Positions 17,050 to 25,290 of a stretch of 34,072 nucleotides of DNA are shown here, in pieces. Below the pieces are notes generated by a model, which worked only from the letters and a program-made list of their open reading frames with translations, ran no database searches and was not told where the DNA came from. This DNA comes from RBG-16-66-20 sp038040245 (GTDB lineage Bacteria > Pseudomonadota > Gammaproteobacteria > Burkholderiales > SG8-39). Position numbers and translations under genes: made by a program. The stretch spans positions 1-34,072 of the forward strand of contig JBBPIU010000021.1 in the NCBI GenBank assembly GCA_038040245.1. Reading direction: 5' to 3'. The stretch's first letter is position 1; every line of letters starts with the position of its first letter.

Positions 17050-17904
17050 TCAGTTCGTCGTTATTGAATAGCGATAGCGCAGGCGGGCCCAGTATGCCGC
17101 GATTGGCCGTCCCACGCCCAGGCGGTGCAGCAGTACCTCCTGGTCCAGCGGAAACTCGATCCGCACCTGGCCGAGACTGACCTTCCAGACGCCAGGTGCC
17201 GCACGCTCGAGCTCGTACACGGGCTGACGCAAGCCTCCAAACCTCATGACGCGCCCGTCCTTCAGCGCGAGATTCGGAAATGGGTACACGACGCGAAGCA
17301 CGTCGCGTGCGGCTTCGCCCGGATCACCGATCTCAAGCGTAAGCGTGAACTCGGGAGCGCGGCCGCCTTGGGCGTACAGAGTGCCCAGATACCGCCCGGA
17401 TTGCCGCTCGAGGGTCACGCGCCGCATGACCTTGGGATAGCCCCAAGCCCCTCGGCCGCCAGCGCATGAGTCGCCGTTGGTCACAGGCATCATCAAAACC
17501 AGCCAGCCCGGTTTCCCCTCATGCAGCGCGAGCACCGAGATCACGACCTCGAGGTAGGACGGGCCGTTGGCCATGTCGTAGAAATCGATCACGCTCACGC
17601 GGATGAGCGGCTTCTCCGGCATCGCAAAGGGGACCGGAATCGCCTGCCGGTATGCCGCGAGGTCGGCCGCCTCGAAGTACGCGCTGATCTGATCGTTCTC
17701 CTGGTAAACGAACCTCCCCGTAAGGCGCCCCGAGAGTTCGCAGCGCCCGACAACTGGATCGTCGAGCGGCGCCGGATCGTAATACTGCGATGCGAGGCCC
17801 TGCTGGCGCGCACTCGGCTGCGCATGCCCCGGCGTGAAGAACGCGGTAAAGCTGGCGACGATTAAAACGACGACGGCCAGACCATGTGCCAGGGGTCGTC
17901 CCAT
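17050..17904 (-). CDS. Secreted acetoacetate-decarboxylase-like protein
   Basis: A 284-residue protein of the ADC-like fold. The marker is GAWGYPKVM: Lys158 lies where acetoacetate decarboxylase has its Schiff-base lysine, and the preceding conserved part (VSVIDFYDMANGPSYLEVVI) fits the family. The second lysine of the usual YPKK is Val. Unlike cytosolic ADC, it begins with a clear signal peptide (about residues 8-31, ending GHAQPS), so it should be periplasmic. ATG 17904 is chosen for its strong GAGGAGG Shine-Dalgarno; ATG 17931 also exists. It could be a decarboxylase, an aldolase-like enzyme or a binding protein. It is divergent from the dehydrogenase gene. Confidence 0.75.
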   Translation of the reverse strand: MGRPLAHGLAVVVLIVASFTAFFTPGHAQPSARQQGLASQYYDPAPLDDPVVGRCELSGRLTGRFVYQENDQISAYFEAADLAAYRQAIPVPFAMPEKPLIRVSVIDFYDMANGPSYLEVVISVLALHEGKPGWLVLMMPVTNGDSCAGGRGAWGYPKVMRRVTLERQSGRYLGTLYAQGGRAPEFTLTLEIGDPGEAARDVLRVVYPFPNLALKDGRVMRFGGLRQPVYELERAAPGVWKVSLGQVRIEFPLDQEVLLHRLGVGRPIAAYWARLRYRYSITTN

Positions 17905-17992
17905 GATTGCCCTCCTCGGAGAACGAGCCATGGTAGGCCGATCGACTAGTATATTCAACGATTCGTAGATAGTTACCGAGAAGGGAGAACCG

Positions 17993-18871
17993 ATGAGCAC
18001 GGTGGCATTCATAGGATTGGGCGCGATGGGGTCGCGCATGGCGATGAATCTGCACGCAGCGGGACACAAGCTGCGCGTCTACAACCGCGACAGGGCGAAA
18101 ACGAAACCGTTCGCCGACAAGGGCATCGAGGTGTGCGACTCGCCCGCGGCTGCGGCGAAGGGCGCGGAGTTCGTGTGCTCGATCGTGTCGGACGATATCG
18201 CGACGCGCGAGGTGATGCTGGGTGCGTCGGGCATCGTTGGCGCCGCCGCGGCCGGAACGATCATCCTGGATTCGAGCACCAACACGCCCGCGATGTCGAG
18301 GGAAGTCGCCAAGGCCGCGGCGGCGAAGGGAGTCGTCTACCTCGACGCGCCGGTGTCCGGTTCGCTCGTGCAGGCGCAGGGCAAGGAGCTGGTGATCTTG
18401 GTGGGTGGCGACAAGGCCGCGTTCGACAAGGCGCAGCCGGTGCTGCTGGCGATGGGGCGCATGGTGCGGCGGATCGGCGATACGGGCGCGGGCGCGACGC
18501 TGAAACTCATCAACAACATGCTCTCGGCTTCGCTCACGGCGGCGATCGCGGAAGCCGCGCAGGCGGCCGAAGCGGCGAACCTGGACCGCGATGCCGCGAT
18601 GGAGGTTCTCAACGAGGGCGCGGCCGGTTCGCGGATCATGAAGACCAAGCTGCCGAAGATGTTCAAGCGCGATTTCTCGCCGCAGTTCCAGCTGGAACTC
18701 ATGGACAAGGACCTGCGCTACTTTCTCGCGCTGGCGCAGGAACTGGACCGCCCGGCGCCGATCGCCTCGCTGGTGCGCAGCCAGTACCAGGCGGCCAGGC
18801 GCGCGCAACTGGGCAAACTCGATTCCTGCGCCGTGTTTCTGCAGGCGGCCGGAGAAAGACCAAAAAGCTAG
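17993..18871 (+). CDS. 3-hydroxyisobutyrate-dehydrogenase-like NAD(P) oxidoreductase
   Basis: A 292-residue beta-hydroxyacid dehydrogenase. The nucleotide fold opens with AFIGLGAMGSRMAMNL, the substrate motif is DAPVSGSLVQAQ, and the catalytic lysine is Lys171 in GATLKLINN. These enzymes oxidise 3-hydroxyisobutyrate, tartronate semialdehyde, gamma-hydroxybutyrate and similar acids, or reduce the semialdehydes; which one is unclear. A good Shine-Dalgarno (AGGGAG) precedes ATG 17993. The gene is convergent with the anti-sigma-like gene, and their stop codons overlap by 4 bp. Confidence 0.88.
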   Translation: MSTVAFIGLGAMGSRMAMNLHAAGHKLRVYNRDRAKTKPFADKGIEVCDSPAAAAKGAEFVCSIVSDDIATREVMLGASGIVGAAAAGTIILDSSTNTPAMSREVAKAAAAKGVVYLDAPVSGSLVQAQGKELVILVGGDKAAFDKAQPVLLAMGRMVRRIGDTGAGATLKLINNMLSASLTAAIAEAAQAAEAANLDRDAAMEVLNEGAAGSRIMKTKLPKMFKRDFSPQFQLELMDKDLRYFLALAQELDRPAPIASLVRSQYQAARRAQLGKLDSCAVFLQAAGERPKS

Positions 18872-19581
18872 CGCCGCTCGACGCGCTTGCGCGTCGCCTC
18901 GGGAATCCTGTAGTCCGGGTAGCGCTTGCGAAATTCCGCGAGCGCCTTCTCCGCCTCGTCGTGCCTGCCCTGCCCGCGCAGTTCGGCGATGCGCTCGAGC
19001 TCCCGCTCGGGTGTATCCGCCTGCTTCAGCGCCTGCAGGTTTGCCGGTGCCTCGGCCCGCCGCGCGAGCGTTCCGGTCATGCTGGAGGCAGCGCCCCTGG
19101 GCTCCTCGGAACGCGCGGACGTGGAGGCAGCGGCCTGATCCGCCGCGAACGGCTTGGGTTCGGATGGCGCGGGTACCACAGGTGCCGCGGCCACGGACCG
19201 CGCGGGTTGTTCCGCAGACTTGCGCCGCGCGATCTTCACCTCACCCGCGGCGGCCGGTTTCGCGACCTCTTTTGCGGCCTCTCTTGCGGGGGAACTGAGC
19301 TGCGCCTCTGCAACAAGAGAGGAAGGTCCGGCAGCAGGTGGCGGCGCCGCCTGCCGCACGGGGGATTCGATGCCCGGCCGCTCGACCTGCAGGTGCAGCG
19401 TCACCGCGACCGCCAGCACCAGTACCGCGGCGGTAGCGAGCGGCGCGTACCAGCGCTGGCGGGCGCCGGCTTCGCGCCGCGCGGCAGCGAGGATCGCGTC
19501 GTCCAGCGCGCGCGGCGGCTCCTCCGCGCCCAACTCACGGTATCGCTGTGACACCTTCGGATCGCGGTCTTGGTCAGTCAT
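18868..19581 (-). CDS. Single-pass membrane protein coupled to the ECF sigma gene (putative anti-sigma)
   Basis: A 237-residue protein: a short cytosolic N-terminus (about 43 residues), one transmembrane helix (about 44-66), then a long Ala/Pro/Lys-rich periplasmic region and a C-terminal alpha-helical part (RIAELRGQGRHDEAEKAL, RKRYPDYRIP) that resembles a single TPR-like hairpin. Its ATG 19581 overlaps the sigma-factor stop by 8 bp, so translation is coupled. Position and topology are those of an anti-sigma factor, but no zinc-binding HxxxCxxC motif or named anti-sigma domain is visible. The role is inferred from context. Confidence 0.65.
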   Translation of the reverse strand: MTDQDRDPKVSQRYRELGAEEPPRALDDAILAAARREAGARQRWYAPLATAAVLVLAVAVTLHLQVERPGIESPVRQAAPPPAAGPSSLVAEAQLSSPAREAAKEVAKPAAAGEVKIARRKSAEQPARSVAAAPVVPAPSEPKPFAADQAAASTSARSEEPRGAASSMTGTLARRAEAPANLQALKQADTPERELERIAELRGQGRHDEAEKALAEFRKRYPDYRIPEATRKRVERR

Positions 19582-20125
19582 CACCCACGGCCTGTCTAAG
19601 CTTGGACAGCGCATAACGCAACCTGCTCTTGGCGGCCTCCTCGTTGGCGCCGGTCGCATGCGCAATTTCGGCCACGCTCATACCGGCCTCCTCGTGCAGC
19701 AAGAACGCTTCGCGCTGCGCCGCCGGCAAGGCTTCGAGCGAGCGCGCGAAGCGGGCAAGGGTTTGCTTCGCCTCGAGCACTCGGTGCGGCTCGTAGTCCG
19801 CGCCGGCAGGGAGTTCGGCCTGCGCTGTTTCTTCCTGGTCCAGGGACACCAGCGCCAGGCCCCGTTTTCGCCAATGGTCCACCAGCTGGTTGTGCGCGAT
19901 CGTATACAGCCAGGTGGTGAACTTCGCCTGGACCTCGTAGCGCCCGCGCGCCTCGATCGCCCGCATCCAGACCTCCTGGTAAAGCTCCTCGGCAAGCGCC
20001 CGGTCGCGGATGCTGCGCAGGACGAAGCGGTAGAGCGCGCCCTTGTGGCGCTTGTAGAGCTGCTCGAAGGCGCCGGCGTCGCCTTCGCGGTAAGCAAGCA
20101 TGAGTTGTTCGTCGCCGGCCTCCAT
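19574..20125 (-). CDS. RNA polymerase sigma factor, ECF (sigma-70) family
   Basis: A 183-residue ECF sigma factor. Region 2 spans about residues 17-87 (FEQLYKRHKGALYRFVLR, then ELYQEVWMRAIEA and TWLYTIAHNQLVDHWRK), the part that opens DNA and reads the -10. Region 4 spans about 125-175 (LPAAQREAFLLHEEAGMSV and AEIAHATGANEEAAKSRL), the helix-turn-helix for the -35. There is no region 3, as is usual. AGGAGG precedes ATG 20125. It is flanked 12 bp upstream by a secreted-protein gene and downstream by the coupled membrane protein, so the three form one unit, probably controlling a cell-envelope response. Confidence 0.92.
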   Translation of the reverse strand: MEAGDEQLMLAYREGDAGAFEQLYKRHKGALYRFVLRSIRDRALAEELYQEVWMRAIEARGRYEVQAKFTTWLYTIAHNQLVDHWRKRGLALVSLDQEETAQAELPAGADYEPHRVLEAKQTLARFARSLEALPAAQREAFLLHEEAGMSVAEIAHATGANEEAAKSRLRYALSKLRQAVGDD

Positions 20126-20136
20126 TGCCTCCTAGT

Positions 20137-20901
20137 TTACGCGGGCGGATCGGCGACGAAGCCCGGGAAGGGGCTCGGCGACGGCCGCCGGGGTTGCACT
20201 TGCTGCGGGATCGGCGGCACGATGCCTCGCGCCAGCAGGTTGCGGTAGCTGTCGTAGTAGAGGACGACGGTTTCCGCGGGCTCGCTGGTGGCGCGCTCGA
20301 ACCCTACCTGGCGCGCATGGGACGTCTCGCTCCTGCCATGGCCAGTCCCCAGCTTCTCGCTCTGGTCCGCGCTTCGATTCTCGGCCTCGGCCCGCGCTGC
20401 GCCTGCCGAAGCGGGCGCCTGGCGCGAAAGCATCGACACATCCGCCGGCGGCTCGGGGCGCTTCTTCCTGAACAACGCCACTCCGATCGCACCGACATTG
20501 TCCGGCCGGCCGGTGCGCGCGGCGTAGGAATCCGGCAGCGAAGTGAAGTAGAAGGCCGCGGTGCGCGAAAGGTCTTTGCGCCAGCCCTTCACCTCCAGCG
20601 CGCGCCACGGCGAGAGCACGTAGCCGCTTTGCTGCGTCGTCGCGGTCTCGCCGGAGATGATATTGACGCCGTCCACCGACATGACCGCGAGCACCTCCTC
20701 GCCCTGGCGGCTGCGCACGCTCAGCTGGTACTCGTTGCCGGGCTTGCCGACCACGTACGCCCGCCCTTCGTGCCAGTACACCGGCAGCTGCCGGCCCTCG
20801 CTGCGGTCGAACAGGGTGACATCGGCCAGGCCGCCGACCGCGGCGGCCTGGGCAGAGAAAACGGCAAGCAGCGCCGCGCAGGCAAGTTTCAGGACTTTCA
20901 T
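20137..20901 (-). CDS. Hypothetical secreted protein upstream of the ECF sigma gene
   Basis: A 254-residue protein with a clear signal peptide (MKVLKLACAALLAVFSAQA). The first half of the mature protein (about 22-130) is predicted to be beta-rich, with phrases such as GRAYVVGKPGNEYQLSVRS and MSVDGVNIISGE that suggest a small periplasmic beta-sandwich. The second half is disordered, then ends in a tyrosine- and proline-rich tail (VVLYYDSYRNLLARGIVPP). I do not recognise a named family. ATG 20901 has an AAGGAG Shine-Dalgarno. It leads the sigma/anti-sigma transcript and may be the envelope sensor or the main regulon product. Confidence 0.65.
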   Translation of the reverse strand: MKVLKLACAALLAVFSAQAAAVGGLADVTLFDRSEGRQLPVYWHEGRAYVVGKPGNEYQLSVRSRQGEEVLAVMSVDGVNIISGETATTQQSGYVLSPWRALEVKGWRKDLSRTAAFYFTSLPDSYAARTGRPDNVGAIGVALFRKKRPEPPADVSMLSRQAPASAGAARAEAENRSADQSEKLGTGHGRSETSHARQVGFERATSEPAETVVLYYDSYRNLLARGIVPPIPQQVQPRRPSPSPFPGFVADPPA

Positions 20902-20944
20902 CGCGCTTCTCCTTGGTTGGACTCCAGGGTGAAACGCAACCAAG

Positions 20945-20956
20945 ACCCTAAAGGGT
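20945..20956. promoter_or_regulatory. Small palindrome in the divergent region of the ECF operon
   Basis: ACCCT-AA-AGGGT lies in the space between the secreted-protein gene (leftward) and the YkgJ-like gene (rightward). A TAAAAT hexamer at 20972-20977 is a plausible -10 for the rightward gene. The palindrome could be an operator, but it is short and unsupported by a second copy. Confidence 0.3.
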
Positions 20957-21005
20957 TAAAGCCGATTGGCGTAAAATGCGCGCCTCTCCGATCAAGCCAT
21001 CCCAC

Positions 21006-21377
21006 ATGACCAGCAAGAATTCCTACGACTGCAACAAATGCCCCGGCTACTGCTGCAGCTATCCCCTGATCGAGGTCTCGAAGTCCGACATTGCCCGGCT
21101 CGCGAAACACTTCGAACTCGACTACGATACCGCCGAGGAACGCTTCACCCTGTACGACAAGGAAGAAAAGGTGCGCGGCCTGCGCAAGCAGAAGGACGAG
21201 TTCTTCGGCACCGCGTGCCGGTTTCTCGACCCCAAGGAGCGCCGCTGCACGGTGTACGAAGCACGCCCGTCCACCTGCCGCGGCTATCCCTACAGCAAGA
21301 CCTGCGGCTACTGGGAATTTCTGAAATTCGAGCGCGACCTGCAGGGCGACGGTAAATTCGTCGCCATGACGCGATAG
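21006..21377 (+). CDS. YkgJ-family cysteine-cluster protein
   Basis: A 123-residue CxxCxxxCC protein. Cys9, Cys12, Cys16 and Cys17 (YDCNKCPGYCCSYP) and later cysteines in GTACRFLD, RRCTVYEARPSTCRGYP and KTCGYWE probably bind a metal or an Fe-S/zinc cluster. The family is widespread and its function is not established. ATG 21006 is preferred: the upstream ATG at 20976 overlaps a probable -10 hexamer, and family proteins start shortly before the cysteines. The lipoprotein gene follows after 12 bp on the same strand. Confidence 0.85.
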   Translation: MTSKNSYDCNKCPGYCCSYPLIEVSKSDIARLAKHFELDYDTAEERFTLYDKEEKVRGLRKQKDEFFGTACRFLDPKERRCTVYEARPSTCRGYPYSKTCGYWEFLKFERDLQGDGKFVAMTR

Positions 21378-21389
21378 GAGGTACTGCCA

Positions 21390-21731
21390 ATGCTCCGCCC
21401 GATCGTTCTGCCCCTGCTAGCCTGCCTGTCCGCCTGCGCGACCCAGGCGCCCATGGCACCTGGCAACCCGGACCAGGTGTCGATCCACGAATCGGTCCTC
21501 AGCGCCCCGCCGCGCTACGAGATCGTCAAGCGCCTCTGGGCCGAGTCCTGGAGAAGCGCGTTCCGGGTGCCGACCTATGCTTCCAGCGAGGACGCCATGG
21601 CCGATTTTCGCCGCCAGGCGGCAAGCCTCGGCGGCAACGGCGTAATCAACTTCGGCTGCTACCACCTGCCGGGCGCACGCGGCACCGGCACGCGCCTTGC
21701 CTGCAACGGCACCATCGTGCGTTTTCTCTGA
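21390..21731 (+). CDS. Small lipoprotein of unknown function
   Basis: A 113-residue protein. The lipobox LLACLSAC places Cys16 as the lipid-modified residue. The rest has a helix (AMADFRRQAASLGGNGV) followed by strands, INFGCYHL and LACNGTIVRFL, a layout like the small YbjQ/DUF4156-like envelope lipoproteins; that likeness is only structural intuition. A very strong Shine-Dalgarno (AGGAGGT) precedes the ATG. It is probably co-transcribed with the YkgJ-like gene and ends 6 bp from the convergent ThDP-enzyme stop. Confidence 0.65.
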   Translation: MLRPIVLPLLACLSACATQAPMAPGNPDQVSIHESVLSAPPRYEIVKRLWAESWRSAFRVPTYASSEDAMADFRRQAASLGGNGVINFGCYHLPGARGTGTRLACNGTIVRFL

Positions 21732-21737
21732 TCCGTG

Positions 21738-23429
21738 CTATTTCTTTGCCAGGGCGGCGGCGCGCAGGCCCGAGAGGGTAGCCGAGGGCGTGATCGCCTC
21801 GGGGTCGATCCTGAGTTCGAGGATCGCGGGCTTGCCCGAGGCCACGGCGCGCTGGAAGGCGGGTGCGAAATCGGCGGTGCGCTCGACCGTCTCGCCGTGG
21901 CCGCCGAAGGCGCGCGCATAGGCGGCGAAATCGGGATTCGCCAGCTCCGTGCCTGAAACCCGGCCCGGGTACTCGCGCTCCTGGTGCATCCGGATCGTGC
22001 CGTACATGCCGTTATTCACTACCAGCACGATGATCGCCGCGCCGTACTGCATGGCGGTGGCGAACTCCTGTCCGTTCATCAGGAACTCGCCATCGCCGGC
22101 GAGCGCGACCACGGTGCGCCCGGGCGCCGCGATCTTCGCCGCCACCGCTGCGGGCACGCTGTAGCCCATCGAACCGCTGGTCGGCGCGAGCTGCGTGCGC
22201 CAGCCGCATTGCCACCCTCGATACTGGAAATGCCGGTGCAGCCAGCTGGCGAAGTTGCCCGCGCCGTTGGTGAGGATCGCGTCCTCGGGCAGGTTCTGCG
22301 ACAGCCAGGCGATCACTTCCCCGTAGTGCAGCGCGCCGGGCATCGCAATGGGCTTGTTCCAGGCGAGGTACTCCTCATGCGCTGCCTGGGTTTGATTTTT
22401 CCATTCACTGCTTTTCGTTTTCAGAGCGGATAAAGCGAAAACAAACTCTTCATAATTTGCGTTGATCGGCAGCGCCGCCCGATATACGCGCCCCAGTTCC
22501 TCCGCGCCCGACTGCACGTGAACCAGCGTCTGCTTCGGCACCGGCACCTCGAGCAGCGTGTAGGCGCTGGTCGTCATCTCGCCGAGGCGCTCGCCGATCG
22601 CGAGCAGCAGGTCCGCATCCTTCACGCGCTGCGCGAGTTTCGGATTGATGCCGATGCCGACGTCGCCGGCATAGTTGGGATGCCGGTTGTCGAAGTAGTC
22701 CTGGCAGCGGAAGCCGCAGCCCACCGGGATCCCGGTGGCCTCCGCCCAGGCGCGCAATCCATCGGTCGCCTGCTTGCTCCAACCGCCGCCGCCCAGCAGG
22801 ATGAAGGGCCGCTTCGCCTCAATCAGCAGGCGCTCGAGTTCCTTCATGTCCGCGGGCGAAGGCGCGGCATGGGGGGTGCGAAAACGCGGCGCATCTGCCA
22901 CCGCTACCTCCGAAAACAGCATGTCCTCGGGCAGCGCGAGCAGCACCGGGCCGGGCCGGCCCGCGGTGGCGGTGTGGAATGCGTGGCTCACGTACTCCGG
23001 GATGCGCTCGGCGCGGTCGATCTGCGCCACCCACTTGGTGAGCGGCCCATACATGCGCCGGTAGTCCACTTCCTGGAAGGCTTCGCGCTCGACGAAGTCA
23101 TTGCCCACCTGGCCGACAAAAACGATCATCGGCGTCGAATCCTGAAACGCGGTGTGCACGCCGACCGAGCCGTTGGTCGCGCCGGGGCCGCGCGTCACGA
23201 ACAGCACGCCCGGCTCGCCGGTAAGCTTCGCCCAGGCCTCCGCCATGTACGAGGCGCCGCCTTCCTGGCGGCAGATCACGAACTTGAGCCTGTCCTTCAG
23301 GTCGTGCAGGCCGTCCAGCACCGGCAGGAAGCTCTCGCCCGGCACGCCGAAGGCGACGCGCGTGCCGTGGCCGGCGAGCGCATCGGCAAGAATTTTGCCG
23401 CCGTGACGGGTTTTCAAATCTATTTTCAC
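21738..23429 (-). CDS. Thiamine-diphosphate enzyme, acetolactate-synthase-like
   Basis: A 563-residue ThDP enzyme of the acetolactate synthase/benzoylformate decarboxylase/glyoxylate carboligase group. Glu56 in CRQEGGASY is the cofactor-activating glutamate; the ThDP-binding motif GDGEFLMNGQEF ends with VVNNGMYG. All three domains are present. The start is GTG 23429, overlapping the upstream esterase stop (GTGA), so translation is coupled; the frame is open upstream but only into the esterase gene. Third gene of the NIPSNAP/esterase/ThDP operon, it is more likely a catabolic lyase or decarboxylase than biosynthetic IlvB, as no small subunit is near. The segment 22385-22460 has AT-rich codons. 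Confidence 0.88.
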   Translation of the reverse strand: MKIDLKTRHGGKILADALAGHGTRVAFGVPGESFLPVLDGLHDLKDRLKFVICRQEGGASYMAEAWAKLTGEPGVLFVTRGPGATNGSVGVHTAFQDSTPMIVFVGQVGNDFVEREAFQEVDYRRMYGPLTKWVAQIDRAERIPEYVSHAFHTATAGRPGPVLLALPEDMLFSEVAVADAPRFRTPHAAPSPADMKELERLLIEAKRPFILLGGGGWSKQATDGLRAWAEATGIPVGCGFRCQDYFDNRHPNYAGDVGIGINPKLAQRVKDADLLLAIGERLGEMTTSAYTLLEVPVPKQTLVHVQSGAEELGRVYRAALPINANYEEFVFALSALKTKSSEWKNQTQAAHEEYLAWNKPIAMPGALHYGEVIAWLSQNLPEDAILTNGAGNFASWLHRHFQYRGWQCGWRTQLAPTSGSMGYSVPAAVAAKIAAPGRTVVALAGDGEFLMNGQEFATAMQYGAAIIVLVVNNGMYGTIRMHQEREYPGRVSGTELANPDFAAYARAFGGHGETVERTADFAPAFQRAVASGKPAILELRIDPEAITPSATLSGLRAAALAKK

Positions 23430-24367
23430 GCGCCCCACGCGCGGCGTAGCGCCTGCGCGCAATCGGCAAGAGCCGTGTTTGCGGTGTCCAGCACGCGGCC
23501 CATGGTGATGAAGCCGTGCACCATGTCGGAGTACTCGCGGTATTCGGTGGCGACGCCTTCCATTTTCAATCTTTCCGCATAAGCGCGGCCCTCGTCCCGA
23601 AGAGGGTCGAAGCCCGCCGTCATAACGAATGCCGGCGGCAGTTTGGCGAGGCTCTTCGCCAGCAGCGGCGAAGCGCGCCAGTCGAGCCAGTCTTCCTTGC
23701 GCGGCAGGTAGTGGCCGCGAAAATAAATCATGCTCTTCTTCGTCAGCAGGTAGCCCTCGCCATTGCTGTCGATGGACGGGTGGCCCATCTGCTGGTCGGT
23801 CCCCGGATAGATCAGGAGCTGGAACGACAGCGCCGGCCCGCCCGCGTCGCGCGCCATGAGCGCGATCACCGTGGCGAGGTTGCCGCCCGCGCTGTCGCCG
23901 CCGGCTGCGATTTTGGATGGGTTGGTTTTTAGCTTGCTTGAGTTGTTAAAAATAAAAGTAAGAGCGGAAAAACAATCCTCCACTGCCGCCGGGAAAGGCG
24001 CTTCGGGCGCCTTGCGGTACTCCACCGAGAACACTGCGCAGCGCGCCCCATTGGCGAGCGTGCGGCAGACGACGTCGTGCGTGTCCAGGTCGCCGATCAC
24101 CCAGCCGCCGCCGTGGTAGTAGACGAGCGCCGGCAGCACCTCGTCCTTGCCGGCGCCCTTGGGCCGGTAGGCGCGCACCGGCACCGGCCCGGCCGGCCCC
24201 GGCGCAAGCAGCAATTGCACCGACTCGACTGCGGGCGGATCCGGCGTCAGCGCGCCGCGCGTTTCGCGATACAGCCGCCGCGCCACCGCGGGCGGCACAT
24301 CGTAATAGGCCGGGAGCGGCGATTTGGCCGCCCGCTCGAGTAGTGCGGCAACCTGCGGATGAAGCAT
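23426..24367 (-). CDS. Alpha/beta hydrolase, hormone-sensitive-lipase (family IV) type
   Basis: A 313-residue esterase. It has the family IV oxyanion motif YYHGGGWVIGDLDTHD, the nucleophile in AAGGDSAGGNLATV, an acid in GFDPLRDEGRAYAERL and His in MVHGFITMG. It should cleave short-chain esters or lactones in the cytoplasm. ATG 24367 is chosen because it overlaps the NIPSNAP stop as TAATG; the 3' end overlaps the next gene's GTG. The three genes are therefore translationally linked. Codons at about 23915-23980, encoding FIFNNSSKLKTNPSK, are unusually AT-rich for this gene. Confidence 0.9.
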   Translation of the reverse strand: MLHPQVAALLERAAKSPLPAYYDVPPAVARRLYRETRGALTPDPPAVESVQLLLAPGPAGPVPVRAYRPKGAGKDEVLPALVYYHGGGWVIGDLDTHDVVCRTLANGARCAVFSVEYRKAPEAPFPAAVEDCFSALTFIFNNSSKLKTNPSKIAAGGDSAGGNLATVIALMARDAGGPALSFQLLIYPGTDQQMGHPSIDSNGEGYLLTKKSMIYFRGHYLPRKEDWLDWRASPLLAKSLAKLPPAFVMTAGFDPLRDEGRAYAERLKMEGVATEYREYSDMVHGFITMGRVLDTANTALADCAQALRRAWGA

Positions 24368-24708
24368 TATTTTGCTGCCGCCAGCATCTTCTTCAGGCGC
24401 TCGACGAAGAACGGCGCGCATTTCATGATGCGCGTGTCCTGCGACACCATCAGCGGGCGGTTTTTCGGCAGGTACGCCTGCCACTCGGGGTCGGCCTGCA
24501 TCGCAGCGCGGCACTTGTCGCGTTGGTTGAGGTCGTCATAGGCCCAGAGGTGGATCACCATGTTCTGGGGCCCGGTCTCGGTGACGTAGTAGCCGACCAT
24601 GTGCGGCAGGTGCTTGAGCTGCACCTTGAGACCGAACTCCTCGTAATTCTTGAAATACTCCGCCGCCTTGCCGACCTGCAGCACGTACATGCGTTCTTCG
24701 ACGTACAT
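24367..24708 (-). CDS. NIPSNAP-family protein
   Basis: A 113-residue ferredoxin-like-fold protein. The start MYVEERMYVLQVGKAAEYFKNY and the later MVIHLWAYDDLNQRDKCRAA with WQAYLPK are typical of NIPSNAP domains, whose bacterial members accompany catabolic operons and have no firmly known reaction. GGGAGG precedes ATG 24708. It is the first gene of the operon with the esterase (1-bp overlap) and the ThDP enzyme, and is divergent from the CoA-binding-protein gene across 49 bp. Confidence 0.88.
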   Translation of the reverse strand: MYVEERMYVLQVGKAAEYFKNYEEFGLKVQLKHLPHMVGYYVTETGPQNMVIHLWAYDDLNQRDKCRAAMQADPEWQAYLPKNRPLMVSQDTRIMKCAPFFVERLKKMLAAAK

Positions 24709-24757
24709 TTTGCCTCCCGTGAAGTTTTCTTGATGAGGCTTCGATTATAGTATCGGC

Positions 24758-25231
24758 ATGCATGACGACATCAACACGCTGCGCCGCATCCTGAAGGAGA
24801 GCCGGGTCCTCGCGATCGTCGGCCTGTCCGCGAGCTGGCATCGGCCGAGCTATTTCGCCGCCAAGTACATGCTCGAGCACGGCTACCGGGTGATCCCGGT
24901 CAATCCGCAATACCAGGAAGTGCTCGGGCAGAAGTGCTACGCATCGCTGCGCGACATCCCCGAGAAGGTGGACCTGGTGGACGTGTTCCGCAAGACCGCG
25001 GACGTGATGCCGGTCGCCGAGGACGCCATCGCGATCGGGGCCAGGGTCCTGTGGCAGCAGCTCGGGGTGAAAAACGAGGCAGCGGCGGTCAAGGCCCGTG
25101 CCGCCGGGTTAGAAACTGTCATGGACCGCTGCGTCAAGATCGAGCACGGCCGCCTGTTCGGGGGCCTCAACTGGGTAGGGGTCAATACGAGGGTAATTTC
25201 GGCCAAAAGACCGCGTTGGCTGGCGTACTGA
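24758..25231 (+). CDS. CoA-binding-domain protein (YccU-like)
   Basis: A 157-residue protein made of one CoA_binding_2 Rossmann domain: VLAIVGLSASWHRPSYFAAKYM at the nucleotide loop, YRVIPVNPQYQEVLGQKCYASL, DLVDVFRKTADVMPVAEDAI, and a closing AAGLETVMDRCVKIEH. These stand-alone proteins resemble the first domain of succinyl-CoA synthetase-like ligases and bind CoA; their job is not settled. No Shine-Dalgarno is obvious before ATG 24758, and a TATAGT hexamer at 24746-24751 lies very close, so the message may have a very short leader. Confidence 0.87.
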   Translation: MHDDINTLRRILKESRVLAIVGLSASWHRPSYFAAKYMLEHGYRVIPVNPQYQEVLGQKCYASLRDIPEKVDLVDVFRKTADVMPVAEDAIAIGARVLWQQLGVKNEAAAVKARAAGLETVMDRCVKIEHGRLFGGLNWVGVNTRVISAKRPRWLAY

Positions 25232-25290
25232 GCAGCGTAGTCTGCGCCTCCTACTAGGCAGATCGAACGCCAGAGGCTAAGCTCTCTGCC

